This document shows, piece after piece, positions 24,125-36,510 of a DNA stretch of 64,000 nt. The stretch is from Costus lasius (taxonomy: Eukaryota; Streptophyta; Magnoliopsida; Zingiberales; Costaceae). Position 1 is the stretch's first letter. Each line of letters starts with the position of its first letter. A model generated the notes under the pieces. It worked only from the letters and a program-made list of their open reading frames with translations. It was not told where the DNA came from and did no database searches. A program made the position numbers and the translations under genes. Location of the stretch: contig CM050453.2 in NCBI GenBank assembly GCA_027563935.2, forward strand, positions 10,496,001 through 10,560,000. The letters run 5' to 3'.

Positions 24125-25156
24125 TGTCACGCCCTAATGAATTGTTCTCCGATGAATCTAGGACTGTGTGCCAAATTCCTAGATTTAGCCCCAATTTACA
24201 ATTTTGATCGGAGTCAAAGTTATCGTTGCGCCTCTCGAATTTGAAATCGCTACTCGATCTATTGACTCCGCCTCGCGTCCTCGAATCAAATGCCCGAAAA
24301 CACACCGCCTTCGTCTTCTTCGGTGTTTGATCGCACAATGCTGCGTTCGTCCGTCGTCGCCCCGCGTTGCCGAAGAAGAGGCGTGCCGGCAGAGAGAGGA
24401 TGTCCGCCTCGCCCTCAGCCGTTCGACACCACTGGAAGTAATCGCTGCCGCCGCCGTCGGAAACACAGAGAGCAACCCGTCGAGATGCGGTAACAGGGGA
24501 AAGAGATGGAGAGGAAAAACTTCGTATTTACTGTCGAAAAGCTACAAAAAACCTCTCTAGCGCCGACGACCCCCTGGCCGCCAACTCCCCTCTTCCCCTC
24601 CCTCGCCGACGACCCCCTGATCGCCGGCTACAATCGCTCAAACTCGCTCACAACTCTCGCTCGTTGATCACTCTCTCAAGCTTCCCTAAGCTTGGTCGCG
24701 TCGCTCTACTAAGCTCGCTGCCTGTGGTGATCGCTCTCCTCTGCTCTCCTTCTTGTCGGCCCTTTAAAGAGAAGGAGATGCCGACTCTCGCCTCATGCCT
24801 CAGCGCGTGATTTGTCACAATCCTCGCTGAAGCCGTTGCCTGCTTCCAAAATAGCACTGAAGACCCCGTCTGCTGCTCCAAATCGGGAAGACGGTGCTGA
24901 AGCTTTCCTCCCCACTTCCCCGCGTCGCCTGTTGCGCCTGCAATCGTTGCTGTCGTCTATGTTCGAAGAACACGGGGAAGAAGGCGTTGCAAAGTCCGCT
25001 TAAGACACCGTGTTGGAGTTAAAATCGGAACGGGCCTTCGTTGACCGAAGGATTTGGGCGTAGCTTTGGGCTCTGCCTTCATGTTTGCCGCATGGGCTTG
25101 GGCCACTGCCCAGCCCACTCTTCTTTGGCCCGGCCTGGTGGTCCTTGGGCCTAACA
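24125..25156 (-). repeat. 5' LTR of gag-only element copy 2
   Basis: Begins TGTCACGCCCTAATG, ends TTGGGCCTAACA, 1032 bp. Clearly more diverged from its partner than the LTRs of copy 1 are from each other, so this is the older insertion. Confidence 0.85.
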
Positions 25157-26741
25157 CCTATGTATTCTGAGCCTAGGTTGTCCCACAACCTGCACAAGCA
25201 GCTTAGGTTCCATCTTGACCATTTGTGTCACATGGCTGATCTTGTACCATATCTAAGTCTGACTTCCTCCCATTAGCTTTTTTCAAGAGAATTTTTTTTC
25301 AAGAAAAACAATACCCTGAGCAATAATAACTTGTTTTTTATGGGACTATGGAAGTAGTATCCCTAAGTTTCCTTATGATACCCCACACACTCATATTTAT
25401 TATATCTTGATTCTAATTTGCTAGAATCCTGATGTATGGTGTAAAGTCCTACATCCCTATTCCCTAGATCCAGATAATATGTCAGGTCGTTTCCCCATCC
25501 ATAACCCGTATAGAGCCCCGGAGGCACTTAAATGGAACTTCTTTCAGTTTTTAGAAAAGCTATTTTCTTTTGCAAAAACCTTTGACGAGGTAGTCATATG
25601 ACTTATCATATATCGAATTATGCCAAGAAAGATTCAATTCCTAAGACACACCCTCCCAATGAGGTGTTCTAGAAAGAGTGAGCTATGAGAAAATCTTATA
25701 CTCATCTAGATAGTCATTTAACTTTGGCTCAAATGCTCTCTCAAATCAAAAAGTTTTGTGGATCTATCAAGCTAGTTTTCTTACTTCATTTATGTCTCAT
25801 TCAATAGACATATCTATTCTTACTAGAACAATCAGTAATAAAAATGAAGCACCAGTACCCTACCTCTAGCTAACTCATTTGATCTATCCACATACACCAT
25901 AGTGTATGAGATCTAATAAGTTTCCTACTCTTCCACTAAAATAAGGTGAAGAGTATATATGTTATTTTCCTTAGTAAACAAAGCTCACACAAATCAAACT
26001 CCCCGAAAAAGGTTGAAACATCTCATTCTCCTCTAAGGAGGTTAAATCCAAGAATCCATTTGCATGTAGTTCATGGATGAGATTCTTGTTTATAAGGTCT
26101 AAATAATAGCGCCAAAGCTATATACTTAACCACTTATTTAATCCATACAATGCTTATGTTATTTATAGAACTTTCTATAAATTCATTGCATGATATATTA
26201 AAACATGTTTGCAAATATATTCTTTTATTTCAAAAATATCTATTCCTCTGAAATTGGAACAGATACAATGTCATAAGTATATAACTGTAATAGAAATAAT
26301 AAGTTATAACAAAAGTTTTAACCCTAAAGAGAGTAAAGTCTCCTATAGCAATGACAACAACCTGTGCTCCAACTCGTAGGTCAATCTCTTCGCTACTCGT
26401 CCTATTTCTATTGAGCACATGCATATTTTCATAAATATCAGTCTTGTCATGCGGTATAAAATACTCATAAGTTAGAAATAGATGATTTTAACTTTAGTAA
26501 CATAATTACCTGAGCCTGAAGATAAAAGAGTTACTTCTCTTCACCTCGTTCAGAATTTACTTACAATCCTTTCTCAAGCACCTAACCTCCTTCACCCTTT
26601 TCACCTTCCTTTTCAATATTTTCGTCAAACCCTTAGGTTTACCTATGCACTGAGGGCTGCTTTAAAGATGTCATAGCTTTCTGTTCTAGCCGGTCCCACA
26701 AAGAGCTGCTTCAGATTATTAATAATCTCGAATGCATTCTA
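25157..26741 (-). pseudogene. Pol to gag fragment of element B
   Basis: Continuation of element B after the gag-only insertion. It opens with the second copy of the duplicated segment. The right end, read in reverse, gives gag-like sequence (ECIRD, then a KQLFVGPARTES-like stretch) that joins the piece beyond the solo LTR. RT, integrase and protease should take about 3 kb and are mostly deleted or unrecognisable. Stops occur throughout. Confidence 0.5.
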
Positions 26742-28715
26742 TGTTGGGAAATTCTAGGGAATTTAATTTTTTTTATTATATACAGCGGAAGCAATTCTCT
26801 GAAATAGGCCAGTCCTAAAAACCCAGAAGATCGAGTCATATAAGGGGATCGATTGGATGAGAAAGAGATGATACCTTAGAGCAATTGGGAAGAAGCGATG
26901 AAAGGCGCCCACACATGCGCCCTTTGTAGTCCCACACACAACAGATCCACCGAGTTCTTTTTTTCCATATCCGGTGCTAGCCTTAGGAAGATCCATGCCT
27001 TGGGAGAGTCCTTGCTTACTTCTGCCACCCACAAGAAGGAGGATGAGCCAAGAATAAGGGAGAAGGAGAAGAAGCCACCAAGCCTTCACCTCTTGCGCCA
27101 AAGGAAGAAGGAGAAGGTACCTTGCGGTCTTGAAGGAGGAAACCCTTACGCCACTTGATGATTGCTCTCGCCCCTTGTGTTGCTCAGGTCCAAGATCAGA
27201 AGACACACAAGGAGGGGTGGCAATCCATCAAAGATATAGGCACAAGCAAGAGGAGAGGGCGGCTAAAGGGAAAAGGAAGGCTTGAGTGATTAGGACATCA
27301 TGTAAGGAAACTTTTGAATAAATTACCTTGATCATCTTCCCTAATGCCATATGTGCCAAAGTCTTACCAAGCAAGCTTAGAGGCAGCCATATGCGCCTAA
27401 TGCTTGCCAAAGGAGGTGAGCCTTCCACTCTTGCGCCTAAACCAAGTCAAAAAGCGCCAAGAGGGATGCCAATCAAGGCACAAGGCGCCAATCCTAATGC
27501 CATTAGGATTTCATGCGCCCAAGGCTTACCAAAGTAGCGAAGCAATCCTTCCAATCATCTAGTCCAAGTCAATGATGATTAGGAATTGCCTAATGAAGCA
27601 TTAAACACCAAATCGTATTCCCATTAAGCCTTAGACCCCAAATCATAATCCCATTAGGACTTATGCACCTAGCCCTCTTCTTTCAATTATTGGTAGGCCT
27701 CATTACTTAAATATAAGTAATGAACCAGGCTGGACTTCATTAAACAAGCTGATTAAGCCATCGGACTCAATCCGATGCAACCCTAGTCAAATATGGCTAA
27801 CCATGGTTAACTCGTGGTCAACCTACCAAAAATGAAGTTTAGCTCTAATAAGTTTCCTCCATCTCATCAGGCACATTGGTGCTGTAAGTTCCTTAGACAT
27901 TGGCAGTGATGAACATATGTCATCACAAGCAGTGAGTAGAACCTAGTAGTGCATCGCTGCTACCTAAATCTTCAGAATGGATATCAATATCGACATCCTC
28001 ATTATCGCAAAAAAGTATCAATGCATTACAATACCTTTGCCAAACTGACATCCTGATTAGACAAAGTGTGTTACCACTTTATTTATATCCAATCACATGG
28101 TCATAACTAAATAAGACTTTCACCTAGGTATGACTATACACTTTCAGTCATGCATTTATACACGCCTCATTGATATCAAGCTTCCCTTAGGAAGGGGCAA
28201 ATTCTATGTCTGTCCATTGATCTTCTCATATGAGTCGTGACATATCTAATAACAATCGTTATAACCTCCCAACTGCAGTGAGGTATTAGGTTATATCAAA
28301 GTATGTTCTTAACCATACAGAAGAGTCAACGAGCTCATATCAAAGGATCAGTGCAACTTTTGTCACTTGTGAGGTTAACTTGTGACACCAAGTTAGAGCC
28401 TCATAGTGGGTCGATCCAGTATATCCACTACTGATATACCCATATATCTGTGTTAGCACCATGTGTCTAACCAGCTCATATACCAGTCTCATATGTACCA
28501 GGGTTGTCCTCTATCCATTCAGGTACTTGACTAAGGACATAAGTTCGAGACCAGATGAAATCTGTCTCCAAGGATATTTTTATGCAAATGTACAAAAGAC
28601 GAAGATGTAAACATAGCATAATAACGATAATGCGAGAATGATGTATATAAAATATTAATGTCAAATAATAAAATAGATGGACCAACAACTGAGTCCTAGG
28701 GCATAAACACCAACA
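26742..28715 (-). mobile_element. Solo copia LTR, same family as element B
   Basis: A 1974-bp LTR begins TGTTGGGAAATTC, ends AAACACCAACA, and is flanked by a perfect 5-bp duplication TTCTA (26737-26741 and 28716-28720). No internal region is present, so it formed by recombination between two LTRs after insertion. It interrupts the gag of element B and gives the reference ends for the truncated LTRs of B. Frames inside (for example 26763-27206) are not genes. Confidence 0.92.
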
Positions 28716-29300
28716 TTCTACTCTTCGCAACATATTGGCTAGCATTACACAAGCTACCTCTGAAGTAGGGGTGTGCAAAAAAATCGTTGAACCGCAGTTA
28801 ACCGAACCGAATTGAATTGTTTTTTTTTTCAATTAACCGAACTGAGGGGTTCTTAACCGATCAGTTTTTTTACCCGTTGACTAGTTATTGGTTCGGTTTC
28901 AGTTTAGGCCTTACCAAACCGTTGGTTAACCGACCGAATCGGTATATATATATAATATTTATTTATATATATAAATAATTATTTTTTATAAAAATAATTG
29001 GTTAACCGCTGAAAACCTACAGTTAACTGAAAATATTTATATTTATTTATCTTAAATTATTTTAGAATTTTAATTATTTTTTTATATATAATGAATACGA
29101 TTAACTGATTTTCAGTTAACTAGTTCAAATGGTTTGGGATTAGTTTTTATTTTCCCCGAACCAATTAGAATAGTTCGGTTTGGAGAACCATGAACACCTC
29201 TACTCTGAAGCATCCTTTTGATGCTTCTCAAACGCATCTCGCTAAGCCGCTGAGGCTGTATATGAAATGGGTTCAGGAAGAGACTGCCCAAGGATATATA
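28716..29300 (-). pseudogene. Gag fragment of element B
   Basis: In reverse, on either side of the MITE at 28766-29202, the sequence reads an AFEKHQKDASEVACVMLANM-like stretch, matching the early gag segment of copia elements (AFxKHxxDxxxVxCxMLASM). The frame continues across the solo LTR into 26736. It is short and broken. Confidence 0.6.
28766..29202. mobile_element. hAT-type MITE with TAGGGGTGTGCA ends
   Basis: A 437-bp element is flanked by a perfect 8-bp duplication CTCTGAAG (28758-28765 and 29203-29210). Its ends are inverted repeats (TAGGGGTGTGCA and, in reverse, TAGAGGTGTTCA). The interior repeats AACCGAACCGAATTG and GGTTCGGTTT on both arms and is AT-rich in the centre. It has no coding capacity. 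Confidence 0.88.
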
Positions 29301-31036
29301 GCTTTTTCTCGAGCCCGAGGACTATCCTTAAGTTTATATATAGTTTTCAAAGTTTGTTTCAACTAACTTATCCTTTTTAAGTATATATTACAGTGACCAT
29401 CTGCTATTGTTTATCGTTATCTACAACAAAAGATAAGTAAATCAGTACTACATTCTAATTATTTAATCTAAACGTTTATAAATGATTGGGCTCCCATTAT
29501 CTTACTCAAATTAATAACTCTCGAAAGTCGATCATGAAATCATAAGATCTCCTTAGTGAGATGAGATCCTTATTTCACATACGGTCTTGCGTCCTAAGAG
29601 GGTGGGATGTACTGCATAAGGTGACACATGTTTCCTAAGGTAGACTTGCTGGCTAATTGCATCTTGGCAATTCCTCTTCTTAAGACAATTTCGATACTTT
29701 GTGTCAAAGCTGGATCCTGGACAAAACCCTAACCTCTTGTAGCTGCTTTTAGAATTTCATCATGTGGTCCATTTACATATAAAAATTTCAGTTAAGTCTA
29801 ACCTGACCATTATGCTTTGGCCCAACGATTTTCTTGTGAAGGCGTATCTATGATTTTAACTAGACTGAAAAAATTATTATCATCACACGCCTCCTAAAGA
29901 TAAATACATATGTCTCACAAGGGTGGGAAATAGTGTACAATACTATCGATTAATAGTTTGACGAGAGCTACGCATCAAAAGGCTATCAACATACTTGATA
30001 TGATTTATAAGGATTTTTGTGGTTCCACCACTTAGTTTTATCTTTCATTTAACAATATAAGCATGCAATCCTATTGTGAGTAGCATGAAAAATAAAATAT
30101 TACAGGCATCGGCCAATGCCACTAACTCTTTGGCCCTGCTTTGAAGGCACCAAGGGTACTACTCTAAACCCTAGGTGTGCCGCTTAGGTCTTCAGCTCTA
30201 AGGGTCAGCTCAAAAACCTTAGAGGCGGTACCTACGAAATCCTAGGTGCACCAACAAGGTTCAACCAGCCCTACTGCTCCTCGTCGATAGCTCGTAAACC
30301 CTGGTTCTCCTTCTAGGGTTCGGCTAACTCATGATGTGCCGCCATCCTTACAAGGTGTGCCACCTAGCAAGGTGCGCCACCTTGCTTGGATGCGCCAATG
30401 ATGTGCTCCTCTTCCTTAATCTTCAATTCTAACTAATTTTATAATACATGAATGGAAAGAAAGAAGGCGGCACACATTCCTCACAATTACTATATCACAA
30501 GCATATAGGGGGTTTGCCTATAACCATATCACAATCCATCAAACAAAGCACCTACTCATGCTTTTCTACATGCATATGAAAAACCAACAAATAAATTTTA
30601 TTTTTTTCATAAAACCTGTCTATCAACCTCAATAACTCATCGTAAATCTTTTATAGATTTTCGTTTCTCTTAAGATTCTCTACAAGTGGCGCATGTATGC
30701 TCTCCGCATGTTTGCTCCTCTTTGTAAGCATCTATAACTTGCAAAGATTAGAGCAATCACCCAGTCTATGCTTCGCATAATCTTTATAAGTCTTACACAA
30801 TAGGTCTATCCAACATATGTGAGGAAAAATTAATTCTTAAACAGTGGGTCTATCCTTACATGTGAACAAATCAAAAATCACAAAGATACACATGAGAAGT
30901 TAGAAAAGATAGACCTACTTTTTTCTAATAAGAAAAATCATGACATAAATTTTTTAAAAAAATTCCATGACGTGATAGGTGCATGTAGAAAATTAAAAAA
31001 CACCGTGTGGGACACGTAAGTTGCCTCTGGTACTAC
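29203..31036 (-). other. Leader and gag upstream region of element B
   Basis: No clear protein motif beyond the first about 100 bp. The stretch 30110-30420 repeats GGTGCGCCACC and GGTGTGCCACC motifs. The right end (about 31027-31038, CTCTGGTACTACTA) resembles a decayed reversed primer site abutting the LTR start. Confidence 0.45.
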
Positions 31037-31184
31037 TACTGGAACCTGAGCAATTTAAAATTTAAAATAAGAGCAAAAGTGTTAGCCCGAAACAGGTTTC
31101 ACTAAAAACCAGCAAGATTGTTTTACAAGGGAAACCACCGGATGATTTAGAGAAGTATCTCTAATGCGAATTTAAGAGCGGTTA

Positions 31185-31940
31185 ATGCTGATGTTGAGAT
31201 GCATAAGTGAGCATTCTCTACATGTGCACAAGGATAGAAGTCAAGATATTATTAGTAGCATATTCCCTACGTGGAATTCATTTTGCAATTACAATGATGG
31301 TCCCGGTGGCCATGTCTGGTGGCTTTGGGACCCGTTGGCTTATATGATTACCAACATATCCTCAACTGACCAAGTGATGAGCGGATCAGTTGAATCTGTT
31401 AAGGGGGAATTCTTGTTTTCCATATTTATTATTTACGGGCACTACTCGGAAGCTACAAGGAGATTAATTTGGGAAACTATAAGTAATATGTTTTGAGGGG
31501 GTCCGTGCTTGGTGATGGGGGCTTCAATATGGTTTTTCATACGGACAAAAAATTGGGGGGACAATCGCCTCGTATCCAAGAAATGTTGTATAGCCACTGT
31601 ATGATAGACTCGCTAGACAAGTGTGAAGGGACGCATACTATACCTGGTCGAACTCAAAAATCGGGGAAAGACGTATATGTTGCAAACTTGATTGTGCGTT
31701 GGCTAACAAAGAATGGATTGACAAATTCCATAAAGCTGAAGCTATTTTTGATAATCCTAATATACCTGATCACTCCCTTGGGCTGGTTGTTTTTGGCAAT
31801 GCTACTAAACCCCGTGGATATAAATTTTGTTTCTTCAACTACTGGGGCACTTATGAATAGATGTTTTCAGTGGTGCGTAATGTGTGGTCTTCTAGCAATA
31901 TTCACAGCACCCCGATGTTCATCCTTGTTCAGAAGCTGAA
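31185..31940 (+). pseudogene. LINE endonuclease remnant
   Basis: Frames at 31185-31496 and 31493-31939 overlap with a frameshift. They carry IFPTWNSFCNYNDGPGGHVWWLWDP-type text, usual in plant L1 apurinic-like endonucleases (WNxVxNYxxSPxGRIWxxWDP), then FIIYGHYSEATRRLIWETI and a decayed GDGGFN in place of GDFN. This enzyme nicks target DNA to prime reverse transcription. Two or more lesions inactivate it. Confidence 0.75.
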
Positions 31941-32159
31941 GCTAGCTAAGGAGGCATGAAAAAGATGGTCGACTGCTATGCGAAGGAAAAGAACAAACAT
32001 TACTTGGAGTATTACCAGGAAATGAACCAAGTTCAAGAGGCCTTAAAAGACCAGTCCTATGATGAGAACCTTCATACAAGGGAAAAGGAATCCAAGCACA
32101 AACTAGCTAAGTACTGGGAGGATGAGGAGTCAGCCATGAAGCAAAAGGCCAGGGATTAA

Positions 32160-33720
32160 AAAATGTCCTTAGGCGATTCAAATACCAAGTATTTCTATAA
32201 TCTCGCAAAGGTCCGACAATCCCGAAGTACCATTTCATCTACAAAGAAGCACAAGGTAACTTTGTTTTTGGGGAAGAAATACCCAAAGCTGCGATTGAGT
32301 TTTATAAAAATCTTTTAGCCCCTCAAGTAGCTTAGCAGGAGCAGCCTACAGTTGAAGTTAGCATGTCCATATCTTCGTCGGCTTTTGTGAAACTAAATGT
32401 ACTGGTTTCCCTCATTGAAATTGAACAAGCTGTCCTATCAGCTGACTCAGCTAAGGCACAAGGGGTCGACGGCTTTAATGCAGAATTTTTCAAGAGGTGT
32501 TGGCACATTATCAAAACGGATGTTCTTGCTGCTATTCATGACTTTTTCCAGCATGGGCACCTTCTTAAGCAGGTAAATATCATTTCTTTGACACTTATAC
32601 CTAAAGTTCCAAACCCTTCCATTCAGGCCAATCTCAATATGCAAACTGATATATAGATTTATTGCAAAGATACTAGCAAATAGTCAAGGTGGTCATTCCT
32701 GAAATTATTGACTCTAATCAGCATGCCTTCATCAGCGGGCACTCAATTCAAGAAAATATAATGTTGTGCTATGAACTCATGCGTAACTATAAGGTTAAGA
32801 CAACTAACCCTGATATGGCGCTGAAAATTGACCTCCATAAGGCCTATGACTCAGTGAGGTGGGATTTCATTAATGGTACGTTGAAAACCTACAATTTCCC
32901 TACTTGGTTCATCGATAGGATCATGGCTTGCATCACGTCCCCAACTTTCACCATCAACATTAATGGACAAAAAATCGGATTCTTCAGAAGTACTAGAGAT
33001 ATTAGGCAAGGGTGTCCCATGGCACCATTCCTATTTATTATGATAATGCAACATGGAAATTTTCAACTACATCGTAAATGTAGCCACCCCATTATTACAA
33101 ACTTGCAATTTGTCGATGATGTGATAATCCTCTCAAAGGCCACTACCAAAGCAGTGATAATCATAAGGAAGGTGATTGACTGTTTTGCTTGTGATGTAAG
33201 GCCTCACGATCAATAAAGAGAAATCACAATGTTTCATTGCCAAAAGTAATCAAAGCCCTATGGATGGCATCACACATATTCTTGGAATTTCCTAGGGCAA
33301 GTTTTCGTTTAGATATTTGGGGATTCCTATTTCATGCAACAAACCTTCCTTTTGTGATCACCTCCCTTTTGTTGGAGAAAATCTCTAGATGCCTCTCACC
33401 ATGGAAAAGAACGTTGCTCTTGTATGCAGGAAGAATGGAACTTATCAATTCAGTTTGCTATGGTAATATCATGTATCGGTGCAGTGTCTTTAGACTCGCC
33501 ATTGGGGTGATTTCTAAATTAAATTCTATGCTCTCTAACTTCTTATGGGGTGTTAGAGATAGAAAAGGGATCACAAAGGTTTCTTGGGCAAAAGTCACTA
33601 AACCAATTTATGCAAGGGGCCTAGGGATAAGGGACATTGCCACCATGAATACAGCTTTTATCCTAAGGCACCTTTGGCATCTGGCCAAATCAGAGCCCTC
33701 CTTATGGGTTGACTGAATTA
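32160..33720 (+). pseudogene. LINE reverse transcriptase remnant
   Basis: Blocks at 32363-32656, 32689-33216 and 33237-33716 show, in order, AQGVDGFNAEFFKRCW, SLTLIPKVPNP, FISGHSIQENIMLCYELMR, LKIDLHKAYDSVRWDF, IRQGCPMAPFLFIM and LQFVDDVIILSKA. The catalytic FVDD is kept. The last block continues with the thumb-like FRLDIWGF and KISRCLSPWKRT regions. Stops and small frameshifts lie between the blocks. The enzyme copies LINE RNA at the nicked target; this copy cannot. Confidence 0.85.
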
Positions 33721-34284
33721 AGGGTAACTATTTGAAAACAAACTCTATTTGGACTATTAGAATACCGCAGCGCTGCTCTTGGTGTCTAAAAAGCATCTTG
33801 GATACAAGGGAAATTGGGAAATCCTTAATTTATTATCGTATTGCAAATGGTAATTCTATTAAACTCTAGCTCGACCCGTGGTTTAATTCCCAAATCCTAT
33901 ATCATAAGGTTGAAAACTTAAAATTTGAAATCCCCCGGGCAAAGGGACTTTGCTGAGCTCCCTTATTGTTAATGGCCAGTGGAAGATTCTGACTCCTCAA
34001 TCTCGTGGCTTGGGTCATATTTTCAACCAAATACCATCTATGCCTATTGACGTGTCACAAGACCGGATAAGATTTGTTGGCGGCCCTCTTCAACAGGAAA
34101 ATTCACTATAGCATCCACATATGATGCTCAAAGACAATTGCCTCAAATCCCTTGGGTGAAAATGGTATGGTTTAAGGGGAGAACTCCCAGATTCTTGTTT
34201 GTGACTTGGTTGTTAACAATCCATCGCCTTAGTACCTTAGACAGGCTGAGCAAATAGGGGATAACCAACAATCGCTCTTGCATC

Positions 34285-34510
34285 TTATGTGATATACAAG
34301 ATGAGGCAATGAATCATTTGTTTTTTGAATATACAATAATCTCCAATGCTTGGGACATTATTAAAACAATTTATGGCCTACCTAGAAATATTTGCAATTG
34401 GAATGACATACTCCTTACTATGAGTAACATACTTCTAGAAGCATACTTACTGTCCAAAACTTTTGTTAACCGGATTCATGTACCATGTTTGGAAGGAACG
34501 AAATAGTCGT
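34285..34510 (+). pseudogene. LINE C-terminal zf-RVT domain remnant
   Basis: CILCDIQDEAMNHLFFEYTIISNAWDII matches the zinc-binding region (CxxCxxxxEtxxHLFFxC) at the C-terminus of plant L1 ORF2 proteins, with the last cysteine changed to tyrosine. The residues are quoted in parts: CILCDIQDEA, MNHLFFEY. It precedes the 3' tail by about 400 bp. Confidence 0.7.
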
Positions 34511-36510
34511 ATATTCAAAAATTCGGGACATGAACAACAAAGACTGTTACAACACTTGTTGGGTAAAGTTCGGTGCAAAGCTACTCACCTCATTTCTACA
34601 GCCGGGATAGACCCTGATGTTCTATTCTTTATTGCTGCTTGGGAGGATGATGTTAATGCAGGACTCTAGTATGATGGAAAGATGAAGAATGTGGTGTACA
34701 TGTCCCTTGTTATGGTCTTTTTGTGTACTTAATTTATCTTTATGATATTTTGAAAACATGATACTAGCTTGTACATAGGGATTCTTAGAATTTCTCGGGG
34801 ACACTACCGAAAATTCTGGACTTCCTGTAATGCGACCTTCAGTTTGAGTTTTGTAAACCTCTTCGCTGTATAGTTTTTTCTCCTTTCCATTATATTAATA
34901 AAATCCCTGCTTGCCCTTGGCAAAAAAAAAAACAAGCTCACCTTCTTCAAGACTTGCGCCACCACCAAGGGTTACGCCAATTAAGAAGAACCTACCCTCC
35001 TTCAAGACAAGCGCCAATCCTCCAAGAGGATGCACAAAGGGAGGAATAGTCCCTCAAGCTTTCTTGCGCCACTAGAGAGGAAGCTTGTCGCCACTTAGAG
35101 GATGGGCGACAACCTCGAAGCAAGGGCGGTACTAAAGAGAAGCAAGAGGCAGCTAAGATTGAGAGGGGAGAGGTGTATCCTAGGCAGCTATGGTTTCTCC
35201 AAGAGAATGCATGCATATATCTACCCCTAGCCTCCCATGATATAGAGTTTAAGTCTCAGGCCCCACAACTTAAGATGTGAATAAATTTATTAATTTATTT
35301 TATTATTTAATTATAAATATTCAAACCATGCGCTTAGCTTGTGGACCCCTCTACGTTGAATCAAGTTGACAAGCCACCAAACCAATCCAGTGTTTTTTAC
35401 GTCACTTGACCGATTGACTAGGACTAGCCAACCGAGGTTAACTTATCTCAATGTGTAATCTAACTCTATATGATTTTCTCCAACTCATCAGATGCATCCA
35501 TGATGCATCAGACTCCAAATCTGATCTGAATCAACTAATGATTCGATCCAAAAGCTACTCAATCAAAATGAAAGTGTCTAAGTACATAACCCTATAAGTT
35601 CCTCAAACAGTAATGATAACCTCATCATCACAAGCAATGAGTGGTATCTAGCAGTACATCACTGCTATCCAAGTCATCGGAATGGATGTTATCATCGACA
35701 ACCCCTAAATCTGCAATAAAGTATCTGTGCATTTCAGTCCTTTTGCTAGACTGATATCCGAATTGAACAAGAGTGTCACACATGTTTAATCCAATCTAAT
35801 GATCATGACTAAATGAGGCTTGCACTTGGGTATGGTCATACGCATCCATAGTGGAGCGCCCAAGGATATCAAACTTTCAATTAAGGAAGGGGTAAATTCT
35901 CTTTTGGCAAGTTGTATCTGTCATACGGCTACTTATACATCCAATGACAACTGTTATGATCTCCTGCTGTAGCGCGGCATTAGTTATATCAATGTATACC
36001 CCTTATTATGTAGAGATACGAACTCCCTCAAGTCAAAGGACAAATGTACCTCTGTCACTGTAAGATTAAACTTGAGACACCAAGCTAAATCCTCACGGCA
36101 GATTGGTCCAGTATATCTACATTAATATACCTATATGTCTACATCCAGGGTGCTAACCAATGCTTAAATTACTCTTACCTGTATCATAGCTATCCCCTAT
36201 CCACTGTGGTACTCGACTAGGGATATAACAATAAAACTAGATAAAATTTATTTCATAGGGACATTGTTATGCAAATGTACACTCAATGTAGATGTACTAA
36301 ATGCATAATAACGACAATGCTAGGATATGACATATAACACATATATCATATTTATATATAGTATATATATCGGACTAACAATTGCTCCCAAGGGCATATA
36401 CACCAATAAATATTGCCACCAGACTTGCGTTTTTTACTCGATTCTGCCTCGAATCGAGTCGGATTGGAGTGAAATATGAAGAACTTTCCTAAAAGGTTTC
36501 CAGAGAGATT

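Larger units (their letters stand above)
21724..25156 (-). mobile_element. Gag-only LTR retrotransposon (TR-GAG type), copy 2
   Basis: Two LTRs (21724-22753 and 24125-25156, about 1.03 kb each) run from TGTCAC to CCTAACA and enclose 1371 bp. The flanking 5 bp are CCTGT (21719-21723) and CCTAT (25157-25161), a target duplication with one change. The interior holds a primer site at the right, a polypurine tract at the left and a minus-strand gag, but no protease, RT or integrase. Known plant TR-GAG elements have this plan and are thought to be mobilised in trans. The termini, gag start and internal order match the larger copy at 58357-62688. Confidence 0.85.
31184..34932 (+). mobile_element. 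LINE (L1 clade), 5'-truncated, degraded
   Basis: A plus-strand non-LTR retrotransposon of about 3.75 kb ending in an 11-base A tail at 34922-34932. The tail is preceded by AATAAA and the GCTTGCCCTTGGC motif common at plant LINE ends. Endonuclease, RT and C-terminal zinc-finger pieces follow in order. ORF1 is absent, typical of 5' truncation. No clear target duplication was found; the LTR sequence resumes at a different point after the tail, so target DNA was probably lost. Confidence 0.85.
18811..36408 (-). mobile_element. Ty1/copia element B, degraded and much interrupted
   Basis: The two outer segments (18811-20518 and 31037-36408) share LTR sequence with the complete solo LTR at 26742-28715. 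Between them lie minus-strand copia fragments in the correct order: RNase H and RT near 20890-21720, more pol to 26741, gag near 28716-29300, and a reverse primer-site-like stretch at about 31027-31038. The interior is enlarged by a gag-only LTR element, a solo LTR, a hAT MITE and a LINE. The left LTR lost its 5' part, so no target duplication can be tested. RT/RNase H motifs suggest the Tork/Angela side of copia; this is tentative. Confidence 0.75.
31037..36408 (-). repeat. Right (5') LTR of element B, split by a LINE
   Basis: The first part (31037 to about 31183) aligns with the start of the solo LTR (TACTGGAACC for TGTTGGGAA, then CTAAAAACC and GGATGA). The second part (34933-36408) aligns with 18990-20518 and ends ACACCAATA. 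About 270 bp between the two parts, present in the left LTR, are missing at the LINE insertion point. Confidence 0.7.
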
